DNA of 64,000 nucleotides from Macrophomina tecta (taxonomy: Eukaryota; Ascomycota; Dothideomycetes; Botryosphaeriales; Botryosphaeriaceae), in assembly GCA_024180945.1 (NCBI GenBank), contig JAKSGN010000037.1:2113501-2177500 (forward strand), given 5' to 3'. Shown one piece after another: positions 41,530 to 52,905 of the stretch. Every line of letters begins with the position of its first letter. Position 1 is the first letter of the stretch. Under the pieces are notes generated by a model. It worked only from the letters and a program-made list of their open reading frames with translations, was not told the origin of the DNA and made no database searches. The position numbers and the translations under genes were made by a program.

Positions 41530-41891
41530 GGATAGAATAGACGCTGCCATCATCGTCGGTGATGTCGAGCTTGTAATTCGGGAAGCTGTTAATGAATTTC
41601 TCATGCCTCCGCCTTTTTTATCAGTTTGTATTCATATACTCCAGCTCACATACGAAAGGAGGAGTCGGCATACCAGTTAAAACTCTCTTCCCATTCCTTC
41701 TTCGCTAGGCGTAACCACGAGCGTGATAGGCCAAACTGGCCGCTTTCGAGACTATTCTCGTAAGTAGCCACTCCGATAGGTGACAGCTTGATAAGCTGTT
41801 TCATCTGCTGCAGTTTGTCGTCGGCGATAGACACTGTAAACCTATTAAGAGTGCTCTTCGCATTCTGCGGGAAACTGTAGAAGGAAGCCAT
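41530..41891 (-). pseudogene. Epoxide hydrolase N-terminal fragment interrupted by LINE
   Basis: Minus-strand exons 41891-41674 and 41606-41530 join in phase 2 across a 67-nt intron (GTATGC..GCGGAG, CTGAT branch). The ~98 residues match the N-terminal domain of microsomal-type epoxide hydrolases: MASFYSFPQNAK, FTVSIADDKLQQMKQLIKLS, SGQFGLSRSWL, KKEWEESFNWHEKFINSFPN, ending DDDGSVYSI. These enzymes open epoxides to diols. The alpha/beta-hydrolase catalytic domain (~300 residues) is absent: the coding sequence meets the LINE tail, and the far side of the LINE does not continue it convincingly. The product is therefore non-functional. Confidence 0.72.
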
Positions 41892-42064
41892 TGCGTTAAG
41901 GACGGGATAGACTACCAATGACCCTTTGATAAAGGTGAGCGATCTACTCTTTCTATAGGAAATCCGGTATGTAGCGGCTTCAAACCCGGAAACCACCGCG
42001 AGGGTCCGGTAAGTCGGCCTATCGTCGGCGATTAGTGTCGAAACTATCTCCGATAGCTCTATCT

Positions 42065-42360
42065 TGTAACGAGCGGGCCTCTGCCTCTAGGGATCCAAAC
42101 ACCAAAGAGGGAGAAAACCTGTCGAAGGGTTTCCTTAAGTGGGTACAAGAAGAGGGTAAGAGCAAGTCGAACACGTAATAAGACTAAGCACTCCGTGCGA
42201 AGGCCGTGTTACTAACACTATACTAAATTATTATTAAAGAAGTTGACCACGAAGGTTAAAGCTATAAGGAGTGTGGTTTATATATAAGTATAAAAGTATA
42301 TATAATCTAGTAGTGCTATTGCGAGCCCAGCTCTAGAGGGCTCGAGGTGAGCCGTTATAA
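42065..42360 (-). repeat. Gypsy LTR, partly RIPed
   Basis: Starts TGTAACGAGCGGGCC, the complement of the LTR end seen at 15529. Given the minus orientation of the neighbouring pol fragment it is the 3' LTR. The distal end is not certain. Confidence 0.55.
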
Positions 42361-43092
42361 GCCCGGCTCGTAAGGGCTCGGTGGGTCTATCCTTAGGTAC
42401 TTACGTGCTAAGCCGTATAATCCTCTTTTTTCTTAGGAATTTCCCGTAGAACGTTCTTTCCTTCCTTATTCCCTATACTATAGAGGCTACGCCGTAATCC
42501 TATCCCCTCTTTTAGAATATTTGGCCTAAAGGTTTTTTATATGCGGCTATATCTTTTCGTTCTATAGGGTTCCTATATTATTTTCTTGTTATAGATTCTT
42601 ATTATACTATTACGCCGTTACTCTTTCTAGGGGAGGTCGGGCGTATCGTCGGGTAGCGTAGGCTTTCGAGGGGGCCGTAGCGGTAGGCAGGGAAGGGTCG
42701 CACACAATATTAGAATAAAAATTAATTAATAAGTTAACCACGAGGGTCCTATCTACTATAAACGAGTATAGCCTATATATATAGAATATTTAGTTAGATT
42801 ACGGTGGATTACTAGCTAGCTTACTATAATCTAGTAAGTTAAGTAATCTATAGTTAGTATACTAGGTAATAGATCCACCTTCTACCCTTTAGAGCGTAAT
42901 CCGGACTAAGGATTTCCCGCTCTAAGGGGTTAGGGCCTTTTCTAAAAAGTAAGGTCGTTCTTTTTTCATCTCCTCTAGCTAGTATCGTAATACTATCCCC
43001 CCTCTAGGCGACTTTTAGCCTAAAAGTTTAAAGCTATAAGTATAAAGTAGTCTTTTCTTATTTGTTTCGTTACTTATTTTTAATTTTATTTT

Positions 43093-43290
43093 ATGATATC
43101 TAGTCGTAAGTCTCCTAAGCGCCGTAATTTAGCTACTCGTATTACTCGTCTAGGAGTTATCGTTATACCTTCCTATAGTTACTACTGTAAGAAGGGTAAA
43201 AAGTATAAGATATTACTAAAAAAAGAGCTAGGAACTTTATTTTCTCATTATTCTAAGTATATCTGTCGGGGTCGTAGCTATAACGTTTAG
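43093..43290 (+). pseudogene. Antisense gypsy-associated Cys-rich ORF, copy 1
   Basis: This 65-codon plus frame lies between the gypsy LTR (42065) and the integrase end (~43,900), on the strand opposite to pol. Residues SYSYYCKKGKKYKIL, then SHYSKYICRGRSYNV, align in spacing with C-x2-C-x6-C...C-x2-C patterns, with Tyr at sites where RIP converts Cys (TGY to TAY). Copies 2 and 3 are at 56952 and 58764. Function unknown. Confidence 0.5.
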
Positions 43291-43699
43291 GGTATTTTAG
43301 TTTAAGATTATAAGTTCTCCTAGTTCTTAGTAAGTAGTTGTTAATAGTTATAGAAAACTTAGTTAATTAAAAGCGCGATTACCTTTATAAAAAACGTTTA
43401 GCTACTACTAAGGCCCTATCTACTTTTTAATAGACTTTAAAGGTGGCTTAAAACTCTCTTCTTACTTTTATAGCCCGTTTAGAGTATTTAGAGCAGTAGA
43501 AGTAGTTTCTTAATAATTAAAAGTGTAAAATAGTACGTTAGGGTTTATTATTCTTAGAGGAGCTAGAGCTTAAGAAGGTATATATAATATAGCTATTAAG
43601 TTTAGATAGTAGTAACGTAGTAAGTTCTAATAAGGCAGTTTCTTAGAAGGTACTAGTAGACTAGTTTTAGGTATTTTTAATACCTCCTCTAGGTTTTAT

Positions 43700-44330
43700 A
43701 TTATAGGAGAATACTCTAGATTTAGGCGGTTAGGATTTTATTAGTAGTATTTCTAAATAAGTCCTTCGTAGTTAAGATAAGAGACTAGTTTCTATAAGAA
43801 TTTCTAAGAATTTCTAGTAGGGTCTATTTCTTTCTATTTAATAAGATACTTATATTAATTATTAATCTAGTCTCTATTAAGGATTTTTTCTACTAGCTAT
43901 TCTCTATTAGCGTTATTAGAGTATATTTCGATTTCTAGATCGGGTTCAGCGTTACTATATATAGGTTTAAGTAAGAAGATATAGAAAACTAGATATATAT
44001 TTACTTATTCTAGTAATTTAAGTTTAAAGAAAATAGATAAAAGGTTTTTCTTAATCTAGTAGGGTCTAATTTTCTTATAGTCTAATCTATCGTTCGATTA
44101 TATAGTTTTAATATTTTTTCTAAGGAGCTAGACTTTATTCCTCTTTTTTAAGAGCGGCGACACCTAGCGCCGTCTATTATAGTATATAGCTATTCGGTAT
44201 ATAGTAAATTTAATATCTCGAGCTAGTTCTTAGTATAATTCGCGTAGCTAATCTACCCTAAGCATAGCTTTTTAGGCGAGTACTTTATAGATCTAGGGTT
44301 CTTTAAAGGCGATAGGGTCGAAACTATAGT
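43700..44330 (-). pseudogene. Gypsy integrase C-terminal (GPY/F) remnant
   Basis: With stops and shifts ignored, the minus strand gives KLDYKKIRPY-like and NAEPDLEIE-like words of the integrase end of chromoviruses. It is broken by many stops. Upstream pol is missing. Confidence 0.5.
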
Positions 44331-44944
44331 TATATAAAGCGCTAAGGCTTGGGTGGAGGATTACTAAGCTATATTATAAATAATAAAGCCTAGTAAGCAG
44401 TCGAAAGAAGATAATTCTCTAAGAGAGAAGTAGGTAGGAGATTTAATAAAGAAGAATAAGAGAGGAGGTAAAAATAGAGAATAAAGCTTTTATTAGCTTA
44501 TATCCCGTTTATAAGTATTGCGCGTCTTAAAGAGCGAAGCTGTAGTACTATCTAGAGCTCCTTATATACACTTATTTCTTATATAAGTAGATCCTTCTAG
44601 ATATACCGTATTAGAAATCCAATGAGGGTAATTTATAAGAAATAAGATTCTAGCCCTACTCCTTATCCGTTTTATATAATTTTTATATTATAATAATTGG
44701 AAATGATTGAACTTTTATATTATATAAAAGAAATTTTAGTAGGGGCTATACCCGTTTAGTTATTAGTTAGTGAAGTAGGTGGTGAATTTTACTACCTTAG
44801 TTTACTACCGTGGTTTGCCACCGCAGTTTGCCACTACTATAACTCCGAGGTATATTCATTATATACCTTAGATAGTATACTAATACCTAAGGTAATATAT
44901 TAATAAGCTACGCTTATACAAGCTTACTTATTAATATTTAACAC

Positions 44945-45881
44945 TTATCTATATTCTAATTATTAGAAGGCTTTTCTAGCTAGCGAAGTTAATTAACGAT
45001 AAGGCGTTTCTACGTAGTAGTAGATAGCTTAATCCTCGCTTATAGAGCCTTAAGTTAATAATAAGGGTGCGTATTAGAAAGATTTTAAAGAATTAGTTAA
45101 AGCGAGGCTCCTATAGAGTTATTAATAACTATTAAAAGATTATTAATTTTCTTACGGATACGCTTATAGTTCTTCTTTTCCTCCTTATAGTTATCTAGAT
45201 TAAGACGATAATAGTTAATCGTCTACTCTTATTATCGAGTTGGCTTAACCGGTACCGTAAATTAGGCTAGACGTTCTAGCTTGCTCGGATCGATGTATTT
45301 AAATATATTAGCGCGTTATACGCGTGATTAGATAAGGTTAAACTAGATATCCCAGTCTTGAGAGCCTTTTAGGATGATAATTAGCTTCGAGGACGTCATG
45401 GTTGTTAATTTTAATGCGTTGTTTATTGGATCGGTTCTTCGGTCGCACGCGTGAAACGGGCCGATAGATCGACTAATCGCTTAGAAACGTAGTAATGCTG
45501 GTAGCTGTAGCTCGCTTATACGCGTAGCTACGCTGTAATAGGTGCGGTTAGCTGTTATTAGCTATCGTTATACCGTAGTATATACCTTTAGTTGGCTGAT
45601 AACGGTTGAGGTTGCGTGCTACTGGTGGCACCGTGTGCTCAAGCCGCTTCGGATGTCGACTAGATGCCTTAGAACAACTAAAAAGTAGTTGTAGATGATG
45701 CTTTAGATGGCAGAAGGCATCAAACGCATATCTAGGCTTATAACTATTAGATTTGGTGGTGATACCATCAATTGAGAATGAGTGGCATGAGGCATGTAAG
45801 GGACGCTTAGGGGAGTCCTCTTATCCGTCCTCTTCCGTGACTAAGCTAAAGTTTATTGTACACACACGTGATATTCCAACA
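44945..45881 (-). mobile_element. Copia 5' end with LTR: unmutated LTR, RIPed gag
   Basis: The LTR is 45745-45881 (137 bp, minus orientation, TGTTGGAATATCACG start). The leader runs to the gag ATG at 45399, which opens MTSSKLIIILKGSQDWD before an early TAG. LTR and leader keep CA/TG words, whereas gag below ~45,380 is RIP-mutated. The plus-strand relative at 4252-5450 is RIPed throughout. Confidence 0.7.
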
Positions 45882-45989
45882 GTTCTTTTTGGATTTATGT
45901 TTGATACTCCTGTATTCTAGGACTGGTTTTTGCGGGCGCGTGGGTCTGATTCTATCTCTTACTCAGGAATGCGCCCAGCCGACCTCCCA

Positions 45990-46690
45990 GGCCTGCTTGT
46001 GGCAGCTGTGTGGGGACGGCGATTAGGGCGGGTTGGTTCAGTGTAGTCTCGGAAGACCTCGAGGAGATAGAGAAGCCGGGACTCCTCAGCGCGGTTTCCC
46101 GTCAGGTCTGCCGCTTTCCGAATAAAGTCTTGAGCAGCTGGTAACGCCTCAGAGGCCGTGCTGACGCCAGCGAGAAGCCGAGAGGGCGGAGGGGCCGAGA
46201 AGGTAAATCGGGAGGAGTTGCTGGAGGTCCCTGATTTCGTGGGCGCCCTGGGGATGGTCGATGGTCCCGGGTAGAGGGTGATTGCCCTATTATCGCTCAG
46301 GAGATGGGGAGTCTAAACAAGGCCGTTTATGGGTGGTAAACAGCTCAACGGTAGCTGGAGGATCTGCCTCCATCTCTGCAAGTGTAGGTGGTCGGGAGGG
46401 CGTGTGCGGTTCTGATGTAGTAGGGATCGCCCGATTAGGGGTTGCCCGTTTGGTATACGAGTTGGGGTTTCGAGTAAGGTTAGGGTAGTGAGATCCCGCT
46501 TACGAGCCAGGAGCGCAATCCGGGCCGGTTTGCGTACCGACGACGTTGTTCGCCTGCAATAGGAGACAATAGGGGAGCAGTCCAAGGTGAAAGGCGACGA
46601 GAAATGTAGCAGTCTACGCGACAGCGTGGACAGCTATGGGGCTAAGGCCCGGCGTCCTAACTGAATAGACTGCGGAGAGCCGATCGGAGT
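45990..46690 (-). pseudogene. LINE ORF1 5' fragment
   Basis: The minus strand encodes, in broken frames, a Pro-rich N-terminus and then GVSTASEALPAAQDFIRKAA and LLYLLEVFRDYTE. This is the same pattern as GVFTTVDAALEGALDCLL and DLLQIFREYTEGG in the ORF1 at 36097. It ends near the copia LTR (45881), which probably interrupted it. Not RIPed. Confidence 0.55.
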
Positions 46691-46749
46691 TGGTCTTGGC
46701 GTGGAATTCCCAGTAGTGTTTGAGATCGCGTTGGTCCAGAAGTGCGACT

Positions 46750-46906
46750 CATTGCTAGTAACAAGGCCTTCGGGCATGCTTGCGCTCAGTCCCACGTGAT
46801 TGTCCCTTTGTTCTCACCCTTCTCTTGTTCACCCTCAAGGTAATCTCTCACAATTACCTTACACTCTCTAGTGGTCGGGTCCCGAAAGGAAGAGGCCCGT
46901 CATTAC
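46750..46906 (+). repeat. Divergent LTR fragment related to the gypsy LTR
   Basis: Contains AGTAACAAGGCCTTCGGGC and ends GAGGCCCGTCATTACA. Order and motifs parallel the LTR ending at 15529, but the body differs, so it is a related subfamily. Confidence 0.5.
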
Positions 46907-48113
46907 ATGCTGGTGGAGTGTGCAGCTCACTGGGTTGCGGAGCTCACTGGTGGAACATGGTAGTATTTTCCTGCATGGCCTAGGTGTTCTTGGGATCTGT
47001 GTGATGTGGAGATTATGGATCTTTCTCCACGTCAGTGCGAGTTCACGCAAGATCGGGCCCCAGCCCCTTCAACTATGCGTCAAGGGAGCCTCTTCGGGGG
47101 TTTCTTCTGGGTCGCCTGGGGCCTGGGTTCCTGGACTAGGCATTACTCAAGAAAGTCAAGATCTTCGAAAAGCCGAGACATGAGAATTTGTGCACAGACA
47201 CACCCATGCAATGTTCCCGACTGACATGTTGTGATCCTTCAGCCGTGGCTTGCAGTCTATAACGCCACCACTGCAAAAGCCGATGTCCGCGCTAAACCTC
47301 AACCGGTTTTAACTTTCCTTCCGACCTTATTGCATTTGTATGGCGCGCGCGCTAACAACGGTGACAAGCTCTCTGGCGCATTCCTATAGGATGTCGCTGC
47401 ACAGAAGCTCATAGAACACTATCTTTGAAGTTTTCTCACCCCTGGTTCACACCAATCCTGAACACCCGCTGGTGGGACGCCATATTGTATTGGCCCTGTG
47501 ATGTCTCCGGGGCTTTCCAAGAGCTTTGATTGCGCCGATCCATCACAAAGATAATCTAGTTCTAAGGTCTTTTCATCCATCACTGGCGACTCCTGCTTCC
47601 AGTAATCATATCGAGCTAGGCCCGCGGGCATGCCAATTGGTTCGCACTGACACCGGAAGGTCGGTTTTGCGAAGGGTACCCAGCTAAGTGGCGAAGGAAT
47701 TGTGGACGCCACCTTCTTATATCGCGCCAACCTAAATGTCATTATCTTCAGAAGCTAAGTCGTGAAGGACCAAGTTAAGCCCTTCCAGAGGCTCAATACA
47801 ACCATTCCCAAACCTCACATTCTGGCATGGCGTAGAGAAGGGCCTTGGATGCAAGAGGCAAGTTATTGGAAGCCCCATGAGACCCTTGTGTCGCTTGACT
47901 CGTGGACGCTGCCAACGCAGGAGCTCTCTCTTAACGACCCAAGGGATACTTAAACCATCCATATCCTTCTAACGGCGATGAGGAATTCCATCAAGTAGGA
48001 CACGTGACTTGCTGTCCGTCGTCCCTGTGGTTGTTACTTCAAGCAGACCAGGCGAGTTTTAGCTCGTGTCTATATCCTGTTGTGCCTTGTTGCCTTCCGT
48101 TATCTTTTCCATA
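46907..48113. other. Intergenic region with an unassigned minus-strand ORF
   Basis: The minus frame 47742-47419 (107 codons; residues include PTFRCQCEPIGMPAGLARYD) has protein-like composition but no recognised family and no clear start or upstream exon. It may be a gene relic. Otherwise nothing is supported. Confidence 0.25.
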
Positions 48114-49299
48114 ATGGATCTTGCTACCCTCTTCCTTGGCCTCTTCCTTGGCTTTTTCGTACCTACTTTGGCGAAGGTGGGGCAACAGACTCGGACCGTA
48201 TGGAAACGCACCCAGAGGCTCTCAAACGTCTACCTTTATATGATCTGGGTGGAAGCGGTGGTGAATTTGATCTTCGCTCTCACAACCTATCTATACCTAA
48301 AGAAGGTTATCCAAGGCAGGTATGTTTAACCGTTAAGGTATTATCTTCAGTGCTAATAGAGCTTTAGCCTTGCCTTTTACTTCGGAACTGGTAAGCCACC
48401 GAACTTTAGGATATTTAGAAGCGCTTAGAGACTAAATAAACTATAGCGGTACTATGGGCAATCCAGACCCAACTTCTTTCACAAATTATTGCCAATCGTG
48501 TCGCCTTAATCATGGTCAATAGGCGTAAAGCGCGGTTGCTTAAATGGGCCTTATTTGTCGCCATTAGTATCGTCAACATCGCCGTCTTTGCCATTTGGAT
48601 CCCTGCTCATATGCCATCGGCTACTAAAAGCCAAGTTCTCCTTAATAATATCTTTGAGCGGGTTGAGAAGAGCTTCTTCCTACTCGTTGATTTTGGGCAA
48701 AACTTATCCTTCTTATACTTGGTGCGGTACCGGCTTATTGCGGATGGGCTTTCCAAGTACTGGCCGCTTTTCAAGTTTAATGCGGCGATTGTCCTCATTT
48801 CTGTGTCTATGGATATTTTACTGCTTGGGTTGCTGAGCTTACCAAATCCTTACGAGTATATTTTCCGCAACCAAAATTCCTCCTATCGAATTTTCGAATA
48901 TTGAGCTGACGTCGGGATCCTAGCTATGTCCAATTCGCCCCGTTCGCATATATTGTCAAACTCCACATCGAGCTCACCATGGCGGTCCTCATCTCCAAGG
49001 TCGTCCGCAGTAGCAGCGCTGAGCGAGTCGATGAATGGTATTCTAGCGGCAACAACACGGCCAATCGCACCCATCTGACTAACCGGACCGCTGTCCCACC
49101 TGCTACAATTCCGCTAGAGGACGATGTTTTTCGTGGGTCGGCGGGGATGGATACGAACATTGAGGGCAAGAAGTCGGACGAGCCAATTTGGTCTACACAC
49201 TACGGCGACCGGGATAGGAGAGACGGCATCGTAAAGACGGTCACGACGGTTGTGCGCCATGAGAGTTGCGAGGTACGCGACGAGTGCTCAATTACGTGA
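48114..49299 (+). CDS. Seven-transmembrane fungal membrane protein, 4 exons
   Basis: Exons 48114-48319, 48368-48390, 48447-48855 and 48924-49299 join in consistent phase to 337 aa; exon 2 is only 23 nt. Introns are GTATGT..TTTAG, GTAAGC..TATAG and GTATAT..CCTAG. Seven hydrophobic segments are visible, from DLATLFLGLFLGFFVP to DYVQFAPFAYIVKLHIELTM; the last is followed by MAVLISKVVR and a polar ~85-residue tail. The layout and the YxVKLxIExxMAxLI motif occur in a fungus-specific family of uncharacterised membrane proteins, which I cannot name. It has no rhodopsin-family DD motif. The gene is intact and free of RIP. Confidence 0.75.
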
Positions 49300-49690
49300 G
49301 CAGAGCCAGGGAACGCGGTCGAATTTTTGAAAATCAGACGGCCTCTCGACGATAAATTCATCTGCGTGGGGACCGCTCGTTACTCTGCTCCAGAGATTTT
49401 GTCCTATGTATAATTTTTTTAACCCTTCCAGAGCCGTCTAGGGGTACATAATTGGCCAGGGATAAATCCCCTATGCTATCGCGATTGACGGCATTATAAT
49501 AATTATGTTTGATTGTGTTTTTTGTCAAATTAGACTAATGTTGAACAGTGAGCAATTGAGGTTCACTTCTGCGTCATTGAACTATGTTGAAGCTACTGAT
49601 TATATACACGAATGAGGGCCATGAGTGCTCAGGTGCTGGTGGTTCAGTGATGAGGTGCTTCTCAAGGACTTGAAACTGTGGCTGTAACAA
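49300..49690. other. Intergenic sequence
   Basis: 3' flank of the seven-TM gene; mildly AT-rich, with no supported gene. Confidence 0.35.
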
Positions 49691-50292
49691 GCGAACAATA
49701 ACGGCAGGCAAGAACGGCAAATGGTGATGATGGTTGACAAGCTCAGCTTCGCGATCGATGCCTACTGCATACACCGCTCCAAGGAGACTGTCAAGCAAGG
49801 AGAGTACCACATCCACGGCGATATGCTCTTTGACGAGGAGTGGGACGAGGCTCAGCAACTCAAGGACGTCCTCGCTCCATTCAAGGTGGCTACAAAACAC
49901 TTGGAGGGTGGTGGAGAGGATGGATGACTTGGATCCCTTCGGGAGGCTCTCGTCTGCCTTGAAATGATGCTAGGAACGCTTGGGAGGAAGAAAGAGGAGC
50001 TTGGTACCATCCTACCTCTCATGTAAAGGCATGTGTTACTCTGGCATGGAGGAAAGTGTATGACTACTACAATAGGAGCGACTCCACGCCCGCGTACCGT
50101 ATCGCGGTAGCGCTCCACCCTTGCCTTCGCTTTCAGTATTTCAAGAAGCACTGGAAGGAGTTCAAGATCTGGCAAGATAACGCAATTGATGCCTTCAAGG
50201 ATGCGTATGCCTCATACAAGCGGCGCTACGCTGATAGAGGGCCTCCACCACCTCCTAGGACTGCACCTCCGCGCGACCTCTCTGCCAATTAA
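49690..50292 (+). pseudogene. hAT transposase remnant
   Basis: Two plus-strand pieces match the C-terminal half of hAT transposases: EEWDEAQQLKDVLAPFKVATKHLEGG (49,720-49,927) and YYNRSDSTPAYRIAVALHPCLRFQYFKKHW (50,056-50,292), separated by a stop and shift. The dimerisation domain and the N-terminus are missing. It is unrelated in detail to the element at 7686. Confidence 0.68.
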
Positions 50293-50379
50293 TTGCCAAT
50301 CAAACAAATAATGACTTCCACATTTGGCAATCAATTAATCATGATGGTCGCCCCGCTTTCGACTGGTAACGGTGACGCT

Positions 50380-51480
50380 ACGGAAAATAGAGAGAAGGCA
50401 CAGCTCCTACTAGACACTTTCTTTCTAAAACCAACTAACCTACAACCTCCACCTTAACCCGCTACAGCACCTCCTGTGTGGTGGGAACCAATCACCAAAG
50501 ACGAAATCTACCAGTCTAAACTCTACCAAAGCTAATTTTGCCCCTGGAGAGGATGGCCTCCCAATGCTTGTCTGGCAAAAGCTTTAGCCTAATATTACTA
50601 AGTACATCTACCACATCTTTTCCGCATCCATTAATCTCGGCTATTACCCAAAACCCTAGCGAATAGCAGCGATCATCGTCCTCCGGAAAGCCGGTAAGCC
50701 CGACTACATAATTCCTAAAGCATACCGCCCAATCTCTCTGCTTAATACACTTAGAAAATTGCTGGAAGTAGTAATAGCAAAGAGGCTATCCTACTATACT
50801 AAGAAGCATAATCTCCTCCCAGCCACCTAGTCCGGTGTAAGACTAGGCAGGTCTATAGAGTAAGCCCTACTTATCCTAGTTAATACAATATAGAAGGCCT
50901 AGAAAGAATATTAAGTAGTTATACTAATAGTATTCGACCTAAAAGGTCCCTTTAATATAGTAAAGAAGGGGTTGCTTAACTACTATCTAGCTAAGAGAAT
51001 AATTCCAACTAAAGCAAGGCGCTGGATTATAAGCTTTATAGAGAACAGGGCTGCCTCGGTATCGTTCGATGGCTATACTAAGCCAGCAGTAGTCCTAGAA
51101 CACCCCGGCCTTTCTTAAGGCTTTCTACTCTCCCTAACCCTATTTGCCTTCTACAACGCCGACCTGGTGGACCAGCTAGTAGACTTTACTAGAGGAGTAT
51201 TTGCCTATATTAATAACTACTTTCGATAGCGAACTAGCCTATCTATAAGCAAGAATCTCGCAGCTTTATAAAGAGAGAATATTCTAAGAATACAACCCTA
51301 GGCAGTGCAAACCGGATTAAGCTTTAAAGCCGATAAGACGGAGCTTATATACTTTATAGAAAGTTTAGAATAGAATTATTTAGCAGTAATAGCAATAGGC
51401 AACTATATAATTAAGCCTAAGTAAGAAGTAAAGCCCTTAGAAGTTATCTTTAACTAGTAGCTCTAGTAGAGAGCCTATAT
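50380..51480 (+). pseudogene. LINE reverse transcriptase remnant, RIP-mutated
   Basis: Stops ignored, the plus strand shows the RT order: FAPGEDGLPMLVWQKL, KAYRPISLLNTL, IVFDLKGPFNIV and AYINNY where a YxDD box should be. RIP becomes heavier from left to right. This is a third LINE lineage or a distant relative of the LINE at 20,993. Confidence 0.65.
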
Positions 51481-52156
51481 CTATAGAATAGCTATACGAG
51501 TAACTAAAACCTACCTAGCTATAGATAGACTAAGGCACCTTTGACTAAAATAGATATGCTAGTTTTATTATATATATATAGTTTCTATTACAATACTAGC
51601 TAGAGGGAATAGAAGAAGAGTAGCCTTAAGTATATTATATAAGTATTTAATTTTATTTTTATTTTATATTATTTACTTTATAAGCTTTTTATTTTATTTA
51701 GTAAGCTAGTTATTCTATATAATAATATTAAATAAGCTAATTATATTACTTAAAAATTAAATATAATAGTTATATAAATTTTTTACTATTCTATTAGTTT
51801 ATTAGTATAAAGTATATAATAGTTAAAATATTTCTAAAAATATATAATATATTATAATATACTAATAGTTATATATTTACTTCTACTATTTTTATCTATA
51901 GGTATTATAGGGCTAAAAAAACTTAAATTTATACTTAAAGTTATTTATAGTAGTTTTCTCTAATAACTCTAATAGAAAAGGTAGTACCTAGGATAAAAAT
52001 AATAGTATTTAGGTAATTTTTTAAGCCGAGGTTAAATATATAATACTCTATTTAATATAGTAGTAGATAGGAAATTATTATACTAAGATATAGTATATTC
52101 GTAATTTACTATATCCTAATATTAAATTAAATTAAATTAAATCAAATTAAATTAGA
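51480..52156. repeat. AT-rich RIP tract ending in ATTAA repeats
   Basis: Continuation of the RIPed LINE, with no frames. It ends in tandem AATTA units (52,118-52,155), possibly the element's simple-repeat tail. Confidence 0.5.
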
Positions 52157-52319
52157 CCCTAGTCTGTGCTCGGCCGCTAAGAAATTAGTGGCGCCAAGCG
52201 ACAGCGCACGGCCGCGGCCAATCCACAGAGGTGTAGATTCAGAGCAGGTGTGTGGATTTGGTGAATTTGAGCCTGAGGTGTGGATTTCGAATTTACCCCC
52301 TTCAACAATAGAATTTGGA

Positions 52320-52469
52320 CACTATTAGTAACACGGCCTTTCACACGCAGTCTCATCATTCGTGCGACTTGTTCTCACCCTCTTCTTGTACCCACTTAAG
52401 GAAAACCCCTCGACAGGTTTTCTCCCTCTTTGGTGTTTGGATCCTTAGAGGCAGAGGCCCGCCGTTACA
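52320..52469 (+). repeat. Gypsy LTR fragment, little mutated
   Basis: Contains ACACGGCCTTTCACACG and ends GGCCCGCCGTTACA. It matches the segment at 15317-15529 and lacks a neighbouring internal region, so it is a solo or truncated LTR. Confidence 0.6.
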
Positions 52470-52905
52470 GTGAAGACTCTGCGGATCAGCACCTGCATGT
52501 TTAGTTACCACAAAAATCGATACGGTCGGACTGGAAGAGGTCCATTGGCATCGATGGGTGGTAAAAGCCATCCAGAAGCGTGATGGGTCATCGTTCAAAT
52601 GCGACGAGTACGTGAAGCCGGGGTCATTGTGGGGCTCTGAAACTCTCTCCTTCAAGGGTCCACCTTCCTCGCCTTTTCAATCCCATTGTGGAGACTCGCC
52701 GTAATGCTAGGATGGTGATGAGATTAGGACACATGCGAGCAAAGAAAGCTCGTGGCTAGGCCATAACGGCAGCGCTGAGTAATAGGCGGAAGTTTTCCGT
52801 AGTCGGCGTTACGTAAGACACTTCTCCCGATCTTCTTTCATCCTTATATATCTCACAGCCACCACCGGTTCTATCAGACATCTTCATCTCAACACTGCAG
52901 CCGAC
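52470..52905. promoter_or_regulatory. Upstream region of the NmrA-like gene with TATA box
   Basis: Normal-composition sequence between an LTR fragment and the gene. TTATATATC at 52844-52852 lies ~55 nt before the ATG and is a plausible TATA box. No other gene is supported. Confidence 0.45.

Larger units (their letters stand above)
41990..45400. repeat. RIP-mutated gypsy and copia fragments
   Basis: CA/TG-poor tract. From left to right: gypsy LTR from 42065, antisense ORF at 43093, gypsy integrase C-terminus on the minus strand (43,900-44,300), a repeat at 44,750-44,940 that recurs inverted at 54,318-54,510, and copia gag remnant (44,945-45,400). Confidence 0.7.
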
